From Candidatus Burkholderia verschuerenii (GTDB taxonomy: Bacteria > Pseudomonadota > Gammaproteobacteria > Burkholderiales > Burkholderiaceae), in the NCBI RefSeq assembly GCF_001189365.1, contig NZ_LFJJ01000041.1:1-33098 (forward strand): a stretch of DNA of 33,098 nucleotides, read 5' to 3'. Shown in pieces: positions 16,818-27,686 of this stretch. The position numbers and the translations under genes were made by a program. Below the pieces are notes generated by a model. That model saw only the letters and a list, made by a program, of their open reading frames with translations. It ran no database searches and was not told the DNA's origin. Numbering within the stretch: the stretch's first letter is position 1; the number at the start of each line of letters is the position of its first letter.

Positions 16818-18029
16818 GTGTCAGAAGAAAGCGATCTCGAAAAAACCGAATCAGCCACTCCCAAGCGCCTGCAAAAGGCGCGGGAGCAAGGTCAGATTCC
16901 CCATTCGCGCGAGCTGGTCTCGTTCGCGCTGCTGGCGGCGGGTTTTTTTGGCGTCTACGGCATGTCGGGCTCGATCTACGGCCATATGCAGTCGATTCTG
17001 CGCGGCGCGTTCACCTTCGATCGCGTGACCCTGCTCGACACGCATCAGATGATGATCGGCGCGGCCAACGCCAGCAAGGAAGGGCTGCTCGCGATCATGC
17101 CCGTCTTCGCGATGACCGCCTTCGCGTCGCTCGCCGCGCCGATGGCGCTCGGCGGCTTTCTGCTCACGACCGAGCCGCTCGCGCCGAACTTCAACCGTCT
17201 CAATCCGATCACCGGCCTCGGCCGGATCTTTTCGATGCAGGGCCCGGTCCAGCTCGGCATGTCGCTGCTGAAGACCATCGTGGTCAGCGGGATTGCGGGC
17301 TTCACGGTGTGGAAGCATCGCTCGGAAACGCTCGATCTGCTGACCAAGCCGCTGCCGCTCGCGCTCGCCGATGCCATGCATCTGATCGCGCTGACCTGCG
17401 GCATGGCGATCGCCGGCCTGTTTCTGGTCGCGGCCGCCGACGTGCCGTATCAGATGTATGCGCATGCCAAGAAGCTGCGCATGACGAAGGAAGAAGTGAA
17501 GCAGGAACACAAGGAAAACGACGGCGATCCGCACATCAAGGCGAAGATCCGTTCGCAGCAACGCGCCGCCTCCCGCCGCCGCATGATGCAGCAGGTGCCG
17601 ACCGCCGACGTGATCGTGACCAACCCGACGCACTTCGCCGTGGCGCTCAAGTACACCGACGGCGAAATGCGCGCGCCGAGGGTCGTCGCCAATGGCGTCG
17701 ATCTGGTCGCGGCGCGCATCCGCGAACTCGGCCGCGAAGCCAATGTGCCGCTGCTCGAAGCGCCGCCGCTGGCGCGCGCGCTGTATCACAACGTCGAACT
17801 GAACCGGGAAATTCCGGGCGCGCTGTACGGCGCGGTCGCCCAGGTGCTGGCGTGGGTGTATCAGCTCAAGCGCTACAAGGAAGACGGCGGCGACAAGCCG
17901 GACGATCCGACCGATCTCGACGTACCGAAAGAACTCGACAAAGGCATGGTGTCCGATGCCGACGCCGATCAGGAAGCCGCAGACGCCCTGATGGATGACG
18001 ACAACACTACGAATGGAGCCGCAGCATGA
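16818..18029 (+). CDS. flhB: Flagellar export gate / switch protein FlhB
   Basis: FlhB is an inner-membrane export-gate component that switches substrate class from hook to filament proteins after self-cleavage. The 403-residue product starts with GTG. The N-terminal part (SEESDLEKTESATPKRLQKA) and the four membrane segments (about 30-215) are present. The cytoplasmic domain has the autocleavage motif NPTH at residues 269-272, the same position as in E. coli. The C-terminus is extended by ~35 acidic residues rich in Asp. The stop overlaps the flhA start by 4 nt (ATGA), so translation is coupled. Identification is secure. Confidence 0.97.
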   Translation: MSEESDLEKTESATPKRLQKAREQGQIPHSRELVSFALLAAGFFGVYGMSGSIYGHMQSILRGAFTFDRVTLLDTHQMMIGAANASKEGLLAIMPVFAMTAFASLAAPMALGGFLLTTEPLAPNFNRLNPITGLGRIFSMQGPVQLGMSLLKTIVVSGIAGFTVWKHRSETLDLLTKPLPLALADAMHLIALTCGMAIAGLFLVAAADVPYQMYAHAKKLRMTKEEVKQEHKENDGDPHIKAKIRSQQRAASRRRMMQQVPTADVIVTNPTHFAVALKYTDGEMRAPRVVANGVDLVAARIRELGREANVPLLEAPPLARALYHNVELNREIPGALYGAVAQVLAWVYQLKRYKEDGGDKPDDPTDLDVPKELDKGMVSDADADQEAADALMDDDNTTNGAAA

Positions 18030-20122
18030 ACGCGCGCGCAGGATTTTTCGCTAAACGCCCCGACGCGCTGGGCACGCAGAACCTTCGGGCGATGGCCGGC
18101 CCGATCCTGATCTGCATGATCTTGGGCATGATGATTCTGCCCTTGCCGGCGTTCCTGCTGGACTTGCTGTTCACATTCAATATCGCGCTCTCGGTGATGG
18201 TGCTGCTCGTCAGCATGTACACCCAGAAGCCGCTCGATTTCGCGGCCTTCCCGAGTGTGCTGCTGTTCTCCACGCTGCTGCGTCTGTCGCTGAACGTGGC
18301 GTCGACGCGTATCGTGCTGTTGCAGGGCCACACGGGTCCGGACGCGGCGGGTCAGGTGATTGAATCGTTCGGCCACTTCCTTGTCGGCGGCAACTTCGCG
18401 GTCGGTATCGTCGTGTTCGTGATTCTGATGATCATCAACTTCATGGTGATCACGAAAGGCGCGGGACGTATCGCGGAAGTCGGCGCGCGCTTCACGCTCG
18501 ACGCGATGCCCGGCAAGCAGATGGCGATCGACGCCGATTTGAACGCGGGCCTCATCAACGAAGAGATGGCGAAGAAGCGCCGTCAGGCGGTCGCGCAGGA
18601 ATCCGAGTTCTACGGTTCGATGGACGGTGCATCGAAGTTCGTGCGCGGCGACGCGATCGCGGGCCTCCTGATCATGGTGATCAACATCGTCGGCGGGCTG
18701 ATCGTCGGCATGGTGCAGCACGACATGGACTTCGGCCACGCGGCGACCAACTACACGCTGCTGACCATCGGTGACGGCCTCGTCGCGCAGATTCCGTCGC
18801 TCATTATTTCGACGGCGGCGGGCGTGATCGTATCGCGCGTCGCGACCGAGGAAGACATCGGCACGCAGCTGACCGGCCAGTTGTTCCAGAACCCGCGCGT
18901 GCTGATGATCACGGGCGTGATCATCAGCGTGATGGGTCTGATTCCGGGCATGCCGCACTTCGCGTTCGGTCTGCTCGGCGGCGGTCTGATCTACGCCGCA
19001 CGCACGATGAACAAGCGTGCCGAAGCGAAGAAGAAGGTGAGCTCGGTGACGGATATCGCGCCGGCCGCGGTGACGCCGGTCGAGAACGCCGAAGCAAGCT
19101 GGGAAGACGTGTCGCTGATCGATCCGCTCGGCCTCGAAGTGGGTTATCGCCTGATTCCGCTGGTCGACCGCAACTCGGACGGCGAACTGCTGAAGCGCAT
19201 CAAGGGCATTCGCAAGAAGTTCGCGCAGGAAATCGGCTTCCTGCCGCCGGTGATACATATCCGCGACAACCTGGAATTGCGTCCGAATGGCTATCGCATC
19301 GCGCTGAAGGGCGTGGAAGTCGGTTCGGGCGAAGTGTTCCCGGGACAATGGCTCGCGATCAATCCGGGTCAGGTGTCGGCCGCGCTGCCCGGCCCGCAGA
19401 CGACCGATCCGGCGTTCGGCTTGCCGGCGGTGTGGATCGATACCAACATGCGCGAACAGGCGCAGGTCTACGGCTACACGGTCGTCGATGCAAGCACGGT
19501 GGTGGCGACGCATTTGAACCACCTCGTCGTGACGCACGCGGCGGAACTGCTCGGCCGTCAGGAAGTGCAGGCGCTGCTGGAGCGGATCGGCAAGGACACG
19601 CCGTCGCTCACGGAAGACCTCGTGCCGAAGACCATTTCGCTCACGACGCTGCAAAAGGTGTTGCAGAACCTGCTCGACGAAAGCGTGCCGATCCGCGACA
19701 TGCGCACGATTCTCGACGCGGTGCAGGAACACGCGCCGCGCATTTCGGATGCGTACGAACTCACCGCCGCGGTGCGTCTCTCGCTCGGCCGCGCGATCTC
19801 GCAGCAATGGTTCCCGGGCAACGACGATCTTCAGGTGATGGGCCTCGACCCGCAACTGGAGCGCGTGCTGTCGCAGGCGCTGTCGACGGGCGCGAATCCG
19901 GGTCTGGAGCCGGGCCTCGCGCAGACGCTGATGAATTCGACGCAGAACGCCATCATGCGTCAACAGACGATGGGCTTGCCGCCGGTGCTGCTGGTGCAGC
20001 ATTCGCTGCGCGCGATGCTGGCGCGCTTCCTGCGCCGGAGCTTGCCGCAGCTGAAGGTGCTGTCGTATGCGGAAGTGCCGGATACGCGGAATGTGCGAGT
20101 GGTGAATTTGATTGGGGCGTGA
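18026..20122 (+). CDS. flhA: Flagellar export gate protein FlhA
   Basis: FlhA is the large inner-membrane protein of the export gate. It links proton motive force to secretion and binds chaperone-substrate complexes. The 698-residue product has about eight N-terminal membrane segments (about 25-330). It shows the family hallmark FPSVLLFSTLLRLSLNVAST (about 75-94) and the AGRIAEVGARFTLDAMPGKQ segment before the cytoplasmic domain (about 360-690). Length is normal. It overlaps flhB by 4 nt. The gene ends 18 nt before the convergent sdaA stop, and no flhF, flhG or fliA follows, unlike the usual Burkholderia order I know. Confidence 0.97.
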   Translation: MNARAGFFAKRPDALGTQNLRAMAGPILICMILGMMILPLPAFLLDLLFTFNIALSVMVLLVSMYTQKPLDFAAFPSVLLFSTLLRLSLNVASTRIVLLQGHTGPDAAGQVIESFGHFLVGGNFAVGIVVFVILMIINFMVITKGAGRIAEVGARFTLDAMPGKQMAIDADLNAGLINEEMAKKRRQAVAQESEFYGSMDGASKFVRGDAIAGLLIMVINIVGGLIVGMVQHDMDFGHAATNYTLLTIGDGLVAQIPSLIISTAAGVIVSRVATEEDIGTQLTGQLFQNPRVLMITGVIISVMGLIPGMPHFAFGLLGGGLIYAARTMNKRAEAKKKVSSVTDIAPAAVTPVENAEASWEDVSLIDPLGLEVGYRLIPLVDRNSDGELLKRIKGIRKKFAQEIGFLPPVIHIRDNLELRPNGYRIALKGVEVGSGEVFPGQWLAINPGQVSAALPGPQTTDPAFGLPAVWIDTNMREQAQVYGYTVVDASTVVATHLNHLVVTHAAELLGRQEVQALLERIGKDTPSLTEDLVPKTISLTTLQKVLQNLLDESVPIRDMRTILDAVQEHAPRISDAYELTAAVRLSLGRAISQQWFPGNDDLQVMGLDPQLERVLSQALSTGANPGLEPGLAQTLMNSTQNAIMRQQTMGLPPVLLVQHSLRAMLARFLRRSLPQLKVLSYAEVPDTRNVRVVNLIGA

Positions 20123-20140
20123 TGGGCGCCCAGATCGTCC

Positions 20141-21529
20141 TCAACACTCCACAATATTCACCGCCAACCCACCACGCGACGTTTCCTTATACTTGGTCTT
20201 CATATCCGCGCCCGTCTCGCGCATCGTCTTGATCACGGAATCCAGCGATACGTAATGCGAACCGTCGCCGCGCATCGCCATGCGGGCGGCGTTGACGGCT
20301 TTCACCGATCCCATCGCGTTACGTTCGATGCACGGAATCTGCACCATGCCGCCGACCGGATCGCAGGTCAGCCCCAGGTTGTGCTCCATGCCGATTTCGG
20401 CTGCATTCTCGACTTGCGCGGGCGTGCCGCCCAACACCGCAGCCAAACCGCCAGCCGCCATCGAACACGCCACCCCGACTTCGCCCTGACAGCCCACTTC
20501 CGCGCCGGAAATCGACGCGTTCATCTTGTACAGAATGCCGATGGCCGCCGCCGTCAGCAGAAAATCGATCACGCCTTGCTGGTTCGATCCCGGCACGAAG
20601 CGGTCGTAGTAATGCAGCACCGCCGGAATGATGCCCGCCGCGCCATTCGTCGGCGCCGTCACCACGCGTCTGCCGATGGCGTTCTCCTCGTTCACCGCGA
20701 TCGCGTAGAGGTTGATCCAGTCGATCATCGACAAGGGATCGCGCAGCGCCTGCTCCGGCTTGCTCGCGAGCGCCTTGTACAGCACCGGCGCGCGACGCTT
20801 CACCTGAAACGGCCCTGGCAGATGCCCTTCCGCTTCCGGATTGTCGATGCCGCATCCGCGCGCGACGCAATCCTGCATCACGTCCCAAATGCGCATCAGG
20901 CCCGCGCGAATCTCGTCGTCGCTGCGCCAGACGCGCTCGTTGTCCCACATCAGTTGCGCGATCGACTTGCCCGATTCCGCGCACATCTTCATCAGTTCGT
21001 CGCCAGTTTGAAACGGATACGGCAACTGCTCGTGCGCCGTCAACACCGCCGTATTCGCCGCGCCCGCCGTCACGACGAAACCGCCGCCGACCGACAGATA
21101 CGTCGCGTCGCGCAACACCGCGGCGTTCGCATCGAAGGCGAACAGCTTCATGCCGTTCGGATGCTCCGGCAGCGCCTGCCGATAAAACGCGATGTTTTCC
21201 TTGATCGTGAACGGCAGCTTGTGCGTGCCGAGCAGCGCCAGCGTCTTCGAGGTGCGCACCGCTTCGAGGCGCGGCACGATGGTGGTGGCATCGACGGTAT
21301 CGGGCGCGTCGCCCATCAGGCCGAGCATCACGCCGCGATCGGTGCCGTGGCCCTTGCCGGTCGCGCCGAGCGAGCCATACAACTCGCATTTCACCGATGC
21401 CGTCGCATCCAGCAATCCGTCGCGTTCGAGTCCTTGCGCGAACATCAGCGCGGCGCGCATCGGGCCGACCGTGTGCGAGCTGGAAGGTCCGATGCCGATC
21501 TTGAAGAGGTCGAATACGCTGACTGCCAT
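20141..21529 (-). CDS. sdaA: L-serine ammonia-lyase (iron-sulfur, single chain)
   Basis: The enzyme turns L-serine into pyruvate and ammonia using a [4Fe-4S] cluster. From the ATG at 21529 (AGGAG 6-10 nt upstream) the product has 462 residues, beginning [20 protein letters not shown]. The cluster ligands are Cys347, Cys389 (CDPVGGM) and Cys400 (PCIERN). Spacings of 42 and 11 are the same as in the Legionella enzyme as I recall it. The final residue is Cys462, the tail cysteine that in that enzyme reaches into the active site. It lies 20 nt after the alginate-lyase-like gene and beside the glycine cleavage genes, so it would drain serine made from glycine. Confidence 0.96.
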   Translation of the reverse strand: MAVSVFDLFKIGIGPSSSHTVGPMRAALMFAQGLERDGLLDATASVKCELYGSLGATGKGHGTDRGVMLGLMGDAPDTVDATTIVPRLEAVRTSKTLALLGTHKLPFTIKENIAFYRQALPEHPNGMKLFAFDANAAVLRDATYLSVGGGFVVTAGAANTAVLTAHEQLPYPFQTGDELMKMCAESGKSIAQLMWDNERVWRSDDEIRAGLMRIWDVMQDCVARGCGIDNPEAEGHLPGPFQVKRRAPVLYKALASKPEQALRDPLSMIDWINLYAIAVNEENAIGRRVVTAPTNGAAGIIPAVLHYYDRFVPGSNQQGVIDFLLTAAAIGILYKMNASISGAEVGCQGEVGVACSMAAGGLAAVLGGTPAQVENAAEIGMEHNLGLTCDPVGGMVQIPCIERNAMGSVKAVNAARMAMRGDGSHYVSLDSVIKTMRETGADMKTKYKETSRGGLAVNIVEC

Positions 21530-21549
21530 GACTGCTCCTGCGTGTGAAA

Positions 21550-22656
21550 TTAACGCGCCGGCAGCGGCAGACACACCGCGAGCCAGGCGGGCGGCGTCGG
21601 CGCGAGCCGCAGCGCCACCGGCGCGTAGCGGCCGTCGAGACGCGCCGCCAGATGAAAGAGTTCCGCCGCGTTCTTCGGATCCCACGCGCCGGAATAACCG
21701 GGCAAGCCGGCTTCGCGACGCTTGGCATCGAACGGAACGGACGAGCGCACGAATTCCTCGTGCGTACGCGTGCCGAGCGCATACGGCGTCAGCCAGTTGA
21801 GCGCCACGGCCAAAGTCGCGCCCGACTGCGCGCGCTCCGGCAGCCAGTTGCGGTTATGCCGCCGCGCCGCCAGCGCCGCCGTCACCAGCGGCTGAAGGTC
21901 GTAGGTGACGTAACGCAGTGCATCGTGTTCGGCGAAATCCACGGTCGAGCCGTCCGGCGCGATGTTGTCGCCGATATGCTCGACGAACAGCCGCTGCGCG
22001 GCGTTGATCAGCTTGCGATCGTCGGTGGTGAACGCGCCCATCGCGACCAGCTTCACGCGATGACTCTGCCAGTTGTTGCGATACGTGCCGGTCAGCGGAC
22101 GCGGCTGCTTGTCGATATCCGCGATATAACCCGTCACCATCTTCGTGATGAACGCGTTGGCGGCGTTGCGCGTCTTGACTGGCAGCGCGCTTGCGGTCAT
22201 GTCGTACGCGAGGATCAGCGATTCGAAATTCGTCTCGTCGATCGGATTGAAGCTCGGCTGATACGTCGTCGTCCACGCGAACAGGAAGCGGTCGACCAGC
22301 CGCAGATAACGCTCGTCGCCGGTGGCGCGCCACGCAAGCGCGGCATCGCGCATCAGATCGAGATCCTTTTCCGCTTCGACGCTCTGATCGTAGATGCCCT
22401 GATGCGGCAGCGTCCCTTCGGTATGCAGATGCGCGAGCGGTTTCGGCTGATCGTTGACGCGCGACTGCACCAGTTTCACGAGCGCCTTCACGCCGGAATC
22501 GGCATTGGTGCGCTCGCTGGATTGCATCGCGGGCGCGGCGCAGAAATTCATCGCCGCGTGCGCCGTGGGCGCGACAAGCGTCAGCGCGGAAAGCACGGCC
22601 AGTATCGCGCGCGTCCTGGAACGGCTCTCATTCACCACTCGCACCTTCGGCGCCAT
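21550..22656 (-). CDS. Secreted alginate lyase-like protein
   Basis: The 368-residue product begins at the ATG at 22656, behind AAGGAG. It has a signal peptide ([20 protein letters not shown], then AMNFC). The body is alpha-helical and resembles the PL5-like alginate lyase fold. Segments I recognise are [20 protein letters not shown], the Asn-Asn-Trp-Gln-Ser-His region ([17 protein letters not shown]), and [20 protein letters not shown]. Typical PL5 enzymes have Asn-Asn-His-Ser-Tyr there, so the catalytic residue set may differ. I am confident of the fold family but not of the substrate. It sits between gcvP (118 nt) and sdaA (20 nt) on the same strand, an odd partner for either. Confidence 0.8.
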   Translation of the reverse strand: MAPKVRVVNESRSRTRAILAVLSALTLVAPTAHAAMNFCAAPAMQSSERTNADSGVKALVKLVQSRVNDQPKPLAHLHTEGTLPHQGIYDQSVEAEKDLDLMRDAALAWRATGDERYLRLVDRFLFAWTTTYQPSFNPIDETNFESLILAYDMTASALPVKTRNAANAFITKMVTGYIADIDKQPRPLTGTYRNNWQSHRVKLVAMGAFTTDDRKLINAAQRLFVEHIGDNIAPDGSTVDFAEHDALRYVTYDLQPLVTAALAARRHNRNWLPERAQSGATLAVALNWLTPYALGTRTHEEFVRSSVPFDAKRREAGLPGYSGAWDPKNAAELFHLAARLDGRYAPVALRLAPTPPAWLAVCLPLPAR

Positions 22657-22720
22657 GCGAACTCCTTGATTGGCTTTGGTCCGGGGTGTGATGTTAGCCG
22701 TTCTGGCGCGCGCCGCCAAA

Positions 22721-22765
22721 GCCGCCCGACAATGCTTTACGCTTTTGCGGGCATCGGCGGGCGGC
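22721..22765 (-). terminator. Possible terminator after gcvP
   Basis: The 8-bp stem GCCGCCCG (22721-22728) pairs with CGGGCGGC (22758-22765) over a 29-nt loop. On the minus strand a short TTTGG follows. It lies about 10 nt after the gcvP stop, so it may weaken readthrough into the lyase and sdaA genes. Confidence 0.4.
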
Positions 22766-22774
22766 TTGCCTGTC

Positions 22775-25702
22775 TTACTCCGTGTATTCCGAAATCGGCA
22801 CGCACGAGCACATCAGGTTGCGGTCGCCGTACGCGTTGTCCGCGCGGCCGACCGGCGACCAGTACTTGCGCGTGACGAGCGACTTGAGCGGATACGCCGC
22901 CGCCTCGCGCGTGTACTTGTGCGACCAGCCGTCCGACGTGACGACCGCCGCCGTGTGCGGCGCGTGCTTCAACACGTTGTCCTCGCGATCGGCGCGGCCG
23001 TCTTCCACCGCGCGAATTTCTTCGCGGATGGCGATCATCGCGTCGATGAAGCGGTCGAGCTCTTCCTTCGATTCCGATTCGGTCGGCTCGACCATCAGCG
23101 TGCCCGGCACCGGGAAGCTCATCGTCGGCGCGTGGAAGCCGTAGTCGATCAGGCGCTTGGCCACGTCTTCCACCGAAATGCCGCTGGTTTCCTTGATCGG
23201 GCGCACATCGAGAATGCACTCGTGCGCGACCAGTCCGCCCGCGCCGCTGTACAGCACCGGATAGTGCGGCGCGAGTCGCTTGGCGACATAGTTCGCGGCG
23301 AGGATCGCGTTTTCGGTGGCGGCGGTGAGGCCTTGCGCGCCCATCATCGCGATATACATCCACGAAATCGGCAGAATCGCGGCCGAGCCGTACGGCGCCG
23401 ACGATACCGCGCCGATGCCCGCGCCATCACGCGTATAACCCGTCGACGTCTGGTTCGGTAGGAACTTCGCCAGATGCGCGCCGACCGCGACCGGACCGAC
23501 GCCCGGTCCGCCGCCGCCGTGCGGAATGCAGAACGTCTTGTGCAGATTCAGGTGCGAAACATCGCTGCCGAACTGGCCCGGCGCGCAGAGGCCGACCATC
23601 GCGTTCATGTTCGCGCCGTCGACGTACACCTGACCGCCGTGCTGTTGCACGATGTCGCAAATCTCGCGCACGTTGACTTCGAACACGCCGTGCGTCGACG
23701 GATACGTGATCATGATCGCCGCGAGATTCGTCGAATGCTTCTCGGCCTTCGCCTTCAGATCGTCGATATCGACGTTGCCGTTCGCATCGCACGCGACGAC
23801 GACGACCTGCATCCCCGCCATCTGCGCCGACGCCGAATTCGTGCCGTGCGCGGACGCCGGAATCAGACACACATTGCGATGCCCTTCGCCACGCGACTCG
23901 TGATACGCGTGGATGATCAGCAGGCCCGCGTACTCGCCCTGCGATCCGGCGTTCGGCTGCAGCGACACCGCCGCGTAGCCCGTGCACGCGACCAGCATCT
24001 GTTCGAGCTGATCGATCATCGTGCGATAACCGACCGTTTGCTCGGCGGGCGCGAACGGATGGATCTGCGCGAACTCGGGCCACGTCACCGGCAGCATTTC
24101 GGAGGTCGCGTTGAGCTTCATCGTGCAGGAGCCGAGCGGGATCATCGTGCGATCGAGCGCGAGGTCCTTGTCCGCGAGACTGCGCAGATAGCGCAGCATT
24201 TCGGTCTCGGAATGGTGACGATTGAAGATCGGATGCGTCAGATATTCGCTCGTGCGATGCAGGTCCGCCGGCAGCGAATCCGAAGCGGATTGATCGAGCG
24301 CGTCGATATCGAAGGTTTCGGTCTTGCCCGCGACTTCCGCGAACAGCGCGAACAGCTTGAGCAGATCGTCGCGCGTGGTGGTTTCATCCACCGATACGCC
24401 CACTTGCGTCGCGCTCACGCGGCGCAGATTGATATGCGCGGCGAACGCGGCCTGGTGCAGCGCGTTGGTGTTCGCGCCGCTGTCGATGGTGACGGTATCG
24501 AAGAACGTGTCGTTGGCGAGCGCGTAGCCGAGCTTCTTCACGCCTGCCGCGAAGATCGACGCCACGCGATTCACGCGCAATGCGATTGTCTTCAAACCTT
24601 GCGGACCGTGATACACCGCGTACATGCTCACCATGATCGCGAGCAGCGCCTGCGCCGTGCAGACGTTCGACGTCGCCTTTTCGCGGCGAATATGCTGTTC
24701 GCGCGTTTGCAGCGCGAGACGCAGCGCGTTGTTGCCTTGCGCATCGACGGTCACGCCGACGAGACGGCCCGGCATCTGACGCTTGAATTCGTCGCGCACG
24801 GCCATGTACGCCGCGTGCGGACCGCCGAAGCCGACCGGCACGCCGAAACGCTGCGTATTGCCGATGGCCACGTCCGCGCCCCATTCGCCCGGCGGCGTGA
24901 TGAGCGTCAGCGCCAGCAGATCCGCCGCCGCGACGACGTGACCGCCCGCCGCGTGAATCTTCTCCGCGAGTTCGCGATAGTCGCGCACATCGCCGTTCGC
25001 GCCCGGATATTGCAGCAGCACGCCGTATGCGTTGGCGCTCGCGGCATCGGCTGCGGGGCCGACCTTCACTTCGATGCCCGCCGGTTTCGCGCGCATCTTC
25101 ACCACTTCGATGGTTTGCGGCAGCACGTCGTCGGCGACGTAGAACACGTTCGACTTCGGCTTGCCGACGCGTTGCAAGAGCGTCATCGCTTCGGCGGCCG
25201 CGGTGGCTTCGTCGAGCAGCGATGCGTTCGACATCGCGAGGCCGGTCAGGTCGGTCACCATCTTCTGGAAATTCAGCAGCGCTTCCAGACGCCCTTGCGA
25301 AATCTCCGGCTGATACGGCGTGTAAGCCGTGTACCACGCCGGATTTTCCAGCACGTTGCGCAGGATCACGGCCGGCGCGTGCGTGCCGTAATAACCCTGG
25401 CCGATATAGGTTCGAAACACCAGATTTTCGTCCGCCAGCTTGCGCAGCGACGCGAGCGCTTCAGCTTCGCTCTTCGGCTGCGTGAACGCGCCGAGCGGCA
25501 GCGCTTCCTTGCGGCGGATCGATTCGGGAATCACCGCGTCGATGAAGGCCGCGCGCGTTGCAAAGCCGAGCGCGTCGAGCATGGCGCGCTGGTCTGCATC
25601 GTCGGGGCCGATGTGCCGGCCGGCGAATGCATCGTGGCATTCGAGCGCGGCGAGGGACAGAGAGGTGCGGTTCATCAGACGATCCGGGTGTTCGAGCTTC
25701 AT
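22775..25702 (-). CDS. gcvP: Glycine dehydrogenase (decarboxylating), P protein
   Basis: The P protein removes CO2 from glycine and loads the aminomethyl group on the lipoyl arm of GcvH. From the ATG at 25702, behind AGGA, the product has 975 residues, the usual single-chain length. The N-terminal half starts near [20 protein letters not shown]. The pyridoxal-phosphate lysine is Lys722 in [15 protein letters not shown]. The C-terminus ends SEYTE. It is the third gene of gcvTHP behind a glycine riboswitch. It starts 58 nt after gcvH ends. Confidence 0.97.
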   Translation of the reverse strand: MKLEHPDRLMNRTSLSLAALECHDAFAGRHIGPDDADQRAMLDALGFATRAAFIDAVIPESIRRKEALPLGAFTQPKSEAEALASLRKLADENLVFRTYIGQGYYGTHAPAVILRNVLENPAWYTAYTPYQPEISQGRLEALLNFQKMVTDLTGLAMSNASLLDEATAAAEAMTLLQRVGKPKSNVFYVADDVLPQTIEVVKMRAKPAGIEVKVGPAADAASANAYGVLLQYPGANGDVRDYRELAEKIHAAGGHVVAAADLLALTLITPPGEWGADVAIGNTQRFGVPVGFGGPHAAYMAVRDEFKRQMPGRLVGVTVDAQGNNALRLALQTREQHIRREKATSNVCTAQALLAIMVSMYAVYHGPQGLKTIALRVNRVASIFAAGVKKLGYALANDTFFDTVTIDSGANTNALHQAAFAAHINLRRVSATQVGVSVDETTTRDDLLKLFALFAEVAGKTETFDIDALDQSASDSLPADLHRTSEYLTHPIFNRHHSETEMLRYLRSLADKDLALDRTMIPLGSCTMKLNATSEMLPVTWPEFAQIHPFAPAEQTVGYRTMIDQLEQMLVACTGYAAVSLQPNAGSQGEYAGLLIIHAYHESRGEGHRNVCLIPASAHGTNSASAQMAGMQVVVVACDANGNVDIDDLKAKAEKHSTNLAAIMITYPSTHGVFEVNVREICDIVQQHGGQVYVDGANMNAMVGLCAPGQFGSDVSHLNLHKTFCIPHGGGGPGVGPVAVGAHLAKFLPNQTSTGYTRDGAGIGAVSSAPYGSAAILPISWMYIAMMGAQGLTAATENAILAANYVAKRLAPHYPVLYSGAGGLVAHECILDVRPIKETSGISVEDVAKRLIDYGFHAPTMSFPVPGTLMVEPTESESKEELDRFIDAMIAIREEIRAVEDGRADREDNVLKHAPHTAAVVTSDGWSHKYTREAAAYPLKSLVTRKYWSPVGRADNAYGDRNLMCSCVPISEYTE

Positions 25703-25760
25703 GAGAATTCCTGCGAACGGCGGCGTCCAGCGCGGGATGCCGCCTTCGTCGAGTAGAAAG

Positions 25761-26141
25761 TTATTCGCCGATCGACTTGCCGTAACCGGCGGCATCGAGC
25801 AGCTTGTCCATGCCGTCGTTGCTCGACGGCTTGATCTTGAACAGCCAGCTTTCGTACGGCGCGCCGTTCACCTGATCCGGCGACGACGTCAGCGCATCGT
25901 TCGCTTCGATGACTTCGCCCGAGACCGGCGCGTAGATATCGGAGGCGGCCTTCACCGATTCGATGACGGCGATCGCATCGCCCGCCGCGACGGCCTTGCC
26001 CGCTGCCGGCAGTTCGACGAAGACGATATCGCCGAGCGCTTCCTGCGCGTGATCGGTGATGCCGATGGTCAATGTACCGTCGGCTTCGGTGCGGACCCAT
26101 TCGTGCGATTCGGTGTATTTCAGATCGGCCGGGATGCTCAT
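25761..26141 (-). CDS. gcvH: Glycine cleavage system H protein
   Basis: GcvH carries the lipoyl group that shuttles the aminomethyl unit between GcvP and GcvT and to dihydrolipoamide dehydrogenase. The 126-residue product has the lipoylation lysine at Lys64 ([18 protein letters not shown]), close to the Lys65 of E. coli. It begins [22 protein letters not shown] stands 6-10 nt before the start. Length is normal. It lies between gcvT (54 nt) and gcvP (58 nt). Confidence 0.98.
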   Translation of the reverse strand: MSIPADLKYTESHEWVRTEADGTLTIGITDHAQEALGDIVFVELPAAGKAVAAGDAIAVIESVKAASDIYAPVSGEVIEANDALTSSPDQVNGAPYESWLFKIKPSSNDGMDKLLDAAGYGKSIGE

Positions 26142-26195
26142 TGGATGCTCCTTGCGTGATGCGTTCGTGAGTTGCTTGATCGGAGGAACGCGCGC

Positions 26196-27320
26196 TCAGG
26201 CGAGGTCGACGAGAACCTTGCCGTTGCGCACGAACGGAAGTTTTACCACGCGCGCGGGAAGCTGTTTGTCGCGGATGACGACCTGCACGGAATCGCCCGC
26301 CGCGACCGCTGTCGGCACGCGCGCGAAGGCGATGGATTCCTGCATCGACGGGGAAAACGTGCCGCTGGTGACCTCGCCGTCGCCGTGTTCGGTGACGACT
26401 TTCTGATGCGCGCGCAGCACGCCGCCGGCCTTGCCGTTTTCCTTGATCAGCACGAGCCCGACGAAGTTCGCCTGCGAGCCGTTCGCCTCCAGCGCCGAGC
26501 GTCCGACGAAATCGCGCGGCGTTTTCAGATCGACGGTCCACGCGAGACCCGCGTCGAGCGGCGAGACGGTTTCGTCCATGTCCTGACCGTAGAGGTTCAT
26601 GCCGGCTTCGAGCCGCAGCGTATCGCGCGCGCCGAGTCCGGCGGGCTTCACGCCTGCATCGCGCAATGCGTTCCACAGCGCTTCGACGTGCGTCGCCGGA
26701 ACGACGATTTCGAAACCGTCCTCGCCCGTATAGCCGGTGCGCGCGAGCATCACTTCGCCGAACGGGGAATCGGGGAACGTGACGGCGTTGAACGGCTTGA
26801 TGTCCTGCGTCTGTGCGCGCGTGTCCGGCAGCACTTGCCAGACTTTTTCGCGCGCATTCGGCCCTTGCACGGCGATGATGCCGAGGTCGCCGCGCGGCGT
26901 GATGGAAAGATTGAATTCGCCCTGCGCGTTCAGCTGGCCGAACCACGCGATGTCCTTGTCCGCCGTGCCCGCGTTGACGACCACGCGGAAGCTCGTTTCG
27001 GAGAAGAAGTAGACGATCAGATCGTCGATGACGCCGCCGTCGCTCTGCAGCATGCACGAATAGAGCGCCTTGCCCGGCACGGTCAGCTTGTCGACGTTAT
27101 TGGCGATGGCGCGGCGGAAGAACTGGCGCACCGCTTCGCCCTCGAAATCGACGACGCGCATGTGCGAGACGTCGAACATGCCGGCATCGGTGCGCACCGC
27201 GCGATGTTCGTCGATCTGCGAACCGTAGTTGACGGGCATGTCCCAGCCGCCGAAATCGACCATGCGCGCATTGAGCGCGAGGTGGGCGGCGTGCAGGGGC
27301 GTGTGTTGAAGTTCGGTCAT
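26196..27320 (-). CDS. gcvT: Glycine cleavage system T protein (aminomethyltransferase)
   Basis: GcvT moves the methylene group from lipoyl-GcvH to tetrahydrofolate and releases ammonia. The 374-residue product begins [20 protein letters not shown]. It has the conserved [20 protein letters not shown] (about 23-42) and FDVSHM motifs, and the aminomethyltransferase C-terminal barrel ([20 protein letters not shown]). Length is normal. It is the first gene of the unit. Its 5' leader carries a tandem glycine riboswitch and a possible terminator. Confidence 0.97.
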   Translation of the reverse strand: MTELQHTPLHAAHLALNARMVDFGGWDMPVNYGSQIDEHRAVRTDAGMFDVSHMRVVDFEGEAVRQFFRRAIANNVDKLTVPGKALYSCMLQSDGGVIDDLIVYFFSETSFRVVVNAGTADKDIAWFGQLNAQGEFNLSITPRGDLGIIAVQGPNAREKVWQVLPDTRAQTQDIKPFNAVTFPDSPFGEVMLARTGYTGEDGFEIVVPATHVEALWNALRDAGVKPAGLGARDTLRLEAGMNLYGQDMDETVSPLDAGLAWTVDLKTPRDFVGRSALEANGSQANFVGLVLIKENGKAGGVLRAHQKVVTEHGDGEVTSGTFSPSMQESIAFARVPTAVAAGDSVQVVIRDKQLPARVVKLPFVRNGKVLVDLA

Positions 27321-27341
27321 CGGGGCCTCGGTTCGCGAAAC

Positions 27342-27381
27342 AAAAAAGGCTACGCGGCGCTTTCACGCTGCGAAATGCGCC
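27342..27381 (-). terminator. Possible riboswitch expression-platform terminator
   Basis: On the minus strand GGCGC-A-TTTC (27372-27381) pairs with GAAAGCGCC (27356-27364) with one bulged base. A run of six T residues (27342-27347) follows after 8 nt. The hairpin lies 60 nt downstream of the second glycine aptamer and 22 nt before gcvT. It could be where the riboswitch acts, but the gap between stem and T-run is a weakness. Confidence 0.4.
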
Positions 27382-27437
27382 TGCGTGCCGTCGATACGGC
27401 GCGCAAGGCTCATACCGCGAGCGGATGCGATGCGTGA

Positions 27438-27684
27438 CCCCTCTGTCCTCGGTACCTGAGAGATTGCGCGAACCGTGATCGATCACGATTCATCGCGCGC
27501 CCCTTCGGTGGGCAACTGATCTTCGGAAGAAAACCGCTGCCGCTCTCCAGAGTTCGGGAAATTGCTTCCCGACGCGTTCGGTCCTTTTGCCTGAGAGTTT
27601 GCGGGTATGCCCCTTCGGCGGCGTGGCTTGCGCGGCTTTGCACACTGCAAAACGGCGTCCACGCGCTCTCCCGACGCGTGCGGC
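27438..27684 (-). promoter_or_regulatory. Tandem glycine riboswitch
   Basis: The minus-strand leader of gcvT shows two successive glycine aptamers. Aptamer 1 runs from the GCGTCGGGAGAGCG segment near 27680 to AAACTCTCAGGCAAAAGGAC. Aptamer 2 begins at CTCTGGAGAGCGGCAG near 27555 and ends AATCTCTCAGGTACCGAGGA followed by CAGAG near 27441. Both have the characteristic CCGAAGGGGC box. This is a well-known class that turns on gcv expression when glycine is abundant. Expected location, orientation and double structure all agree. Confidence 0.95.
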
Positions 27685-27686
27685 AG

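Noticed and set aside
17969-20002. Minus-strand open frame of 677 codons opposite flhA
   Set aside because: It is a His/Arg-rich shadow of flhA with no recognisable domain.
20123-20140. A bidirectional terminator between flhA and sdaA
   Set aside because: Only a short GGGCGCCC palindrome is present, with no T-run on either strand.
23474-25756. Plus-strand open frame of 760 codons opposite gcvP
   Set aside because: It is an Arg-rich shadow of the certain gcvP gene.
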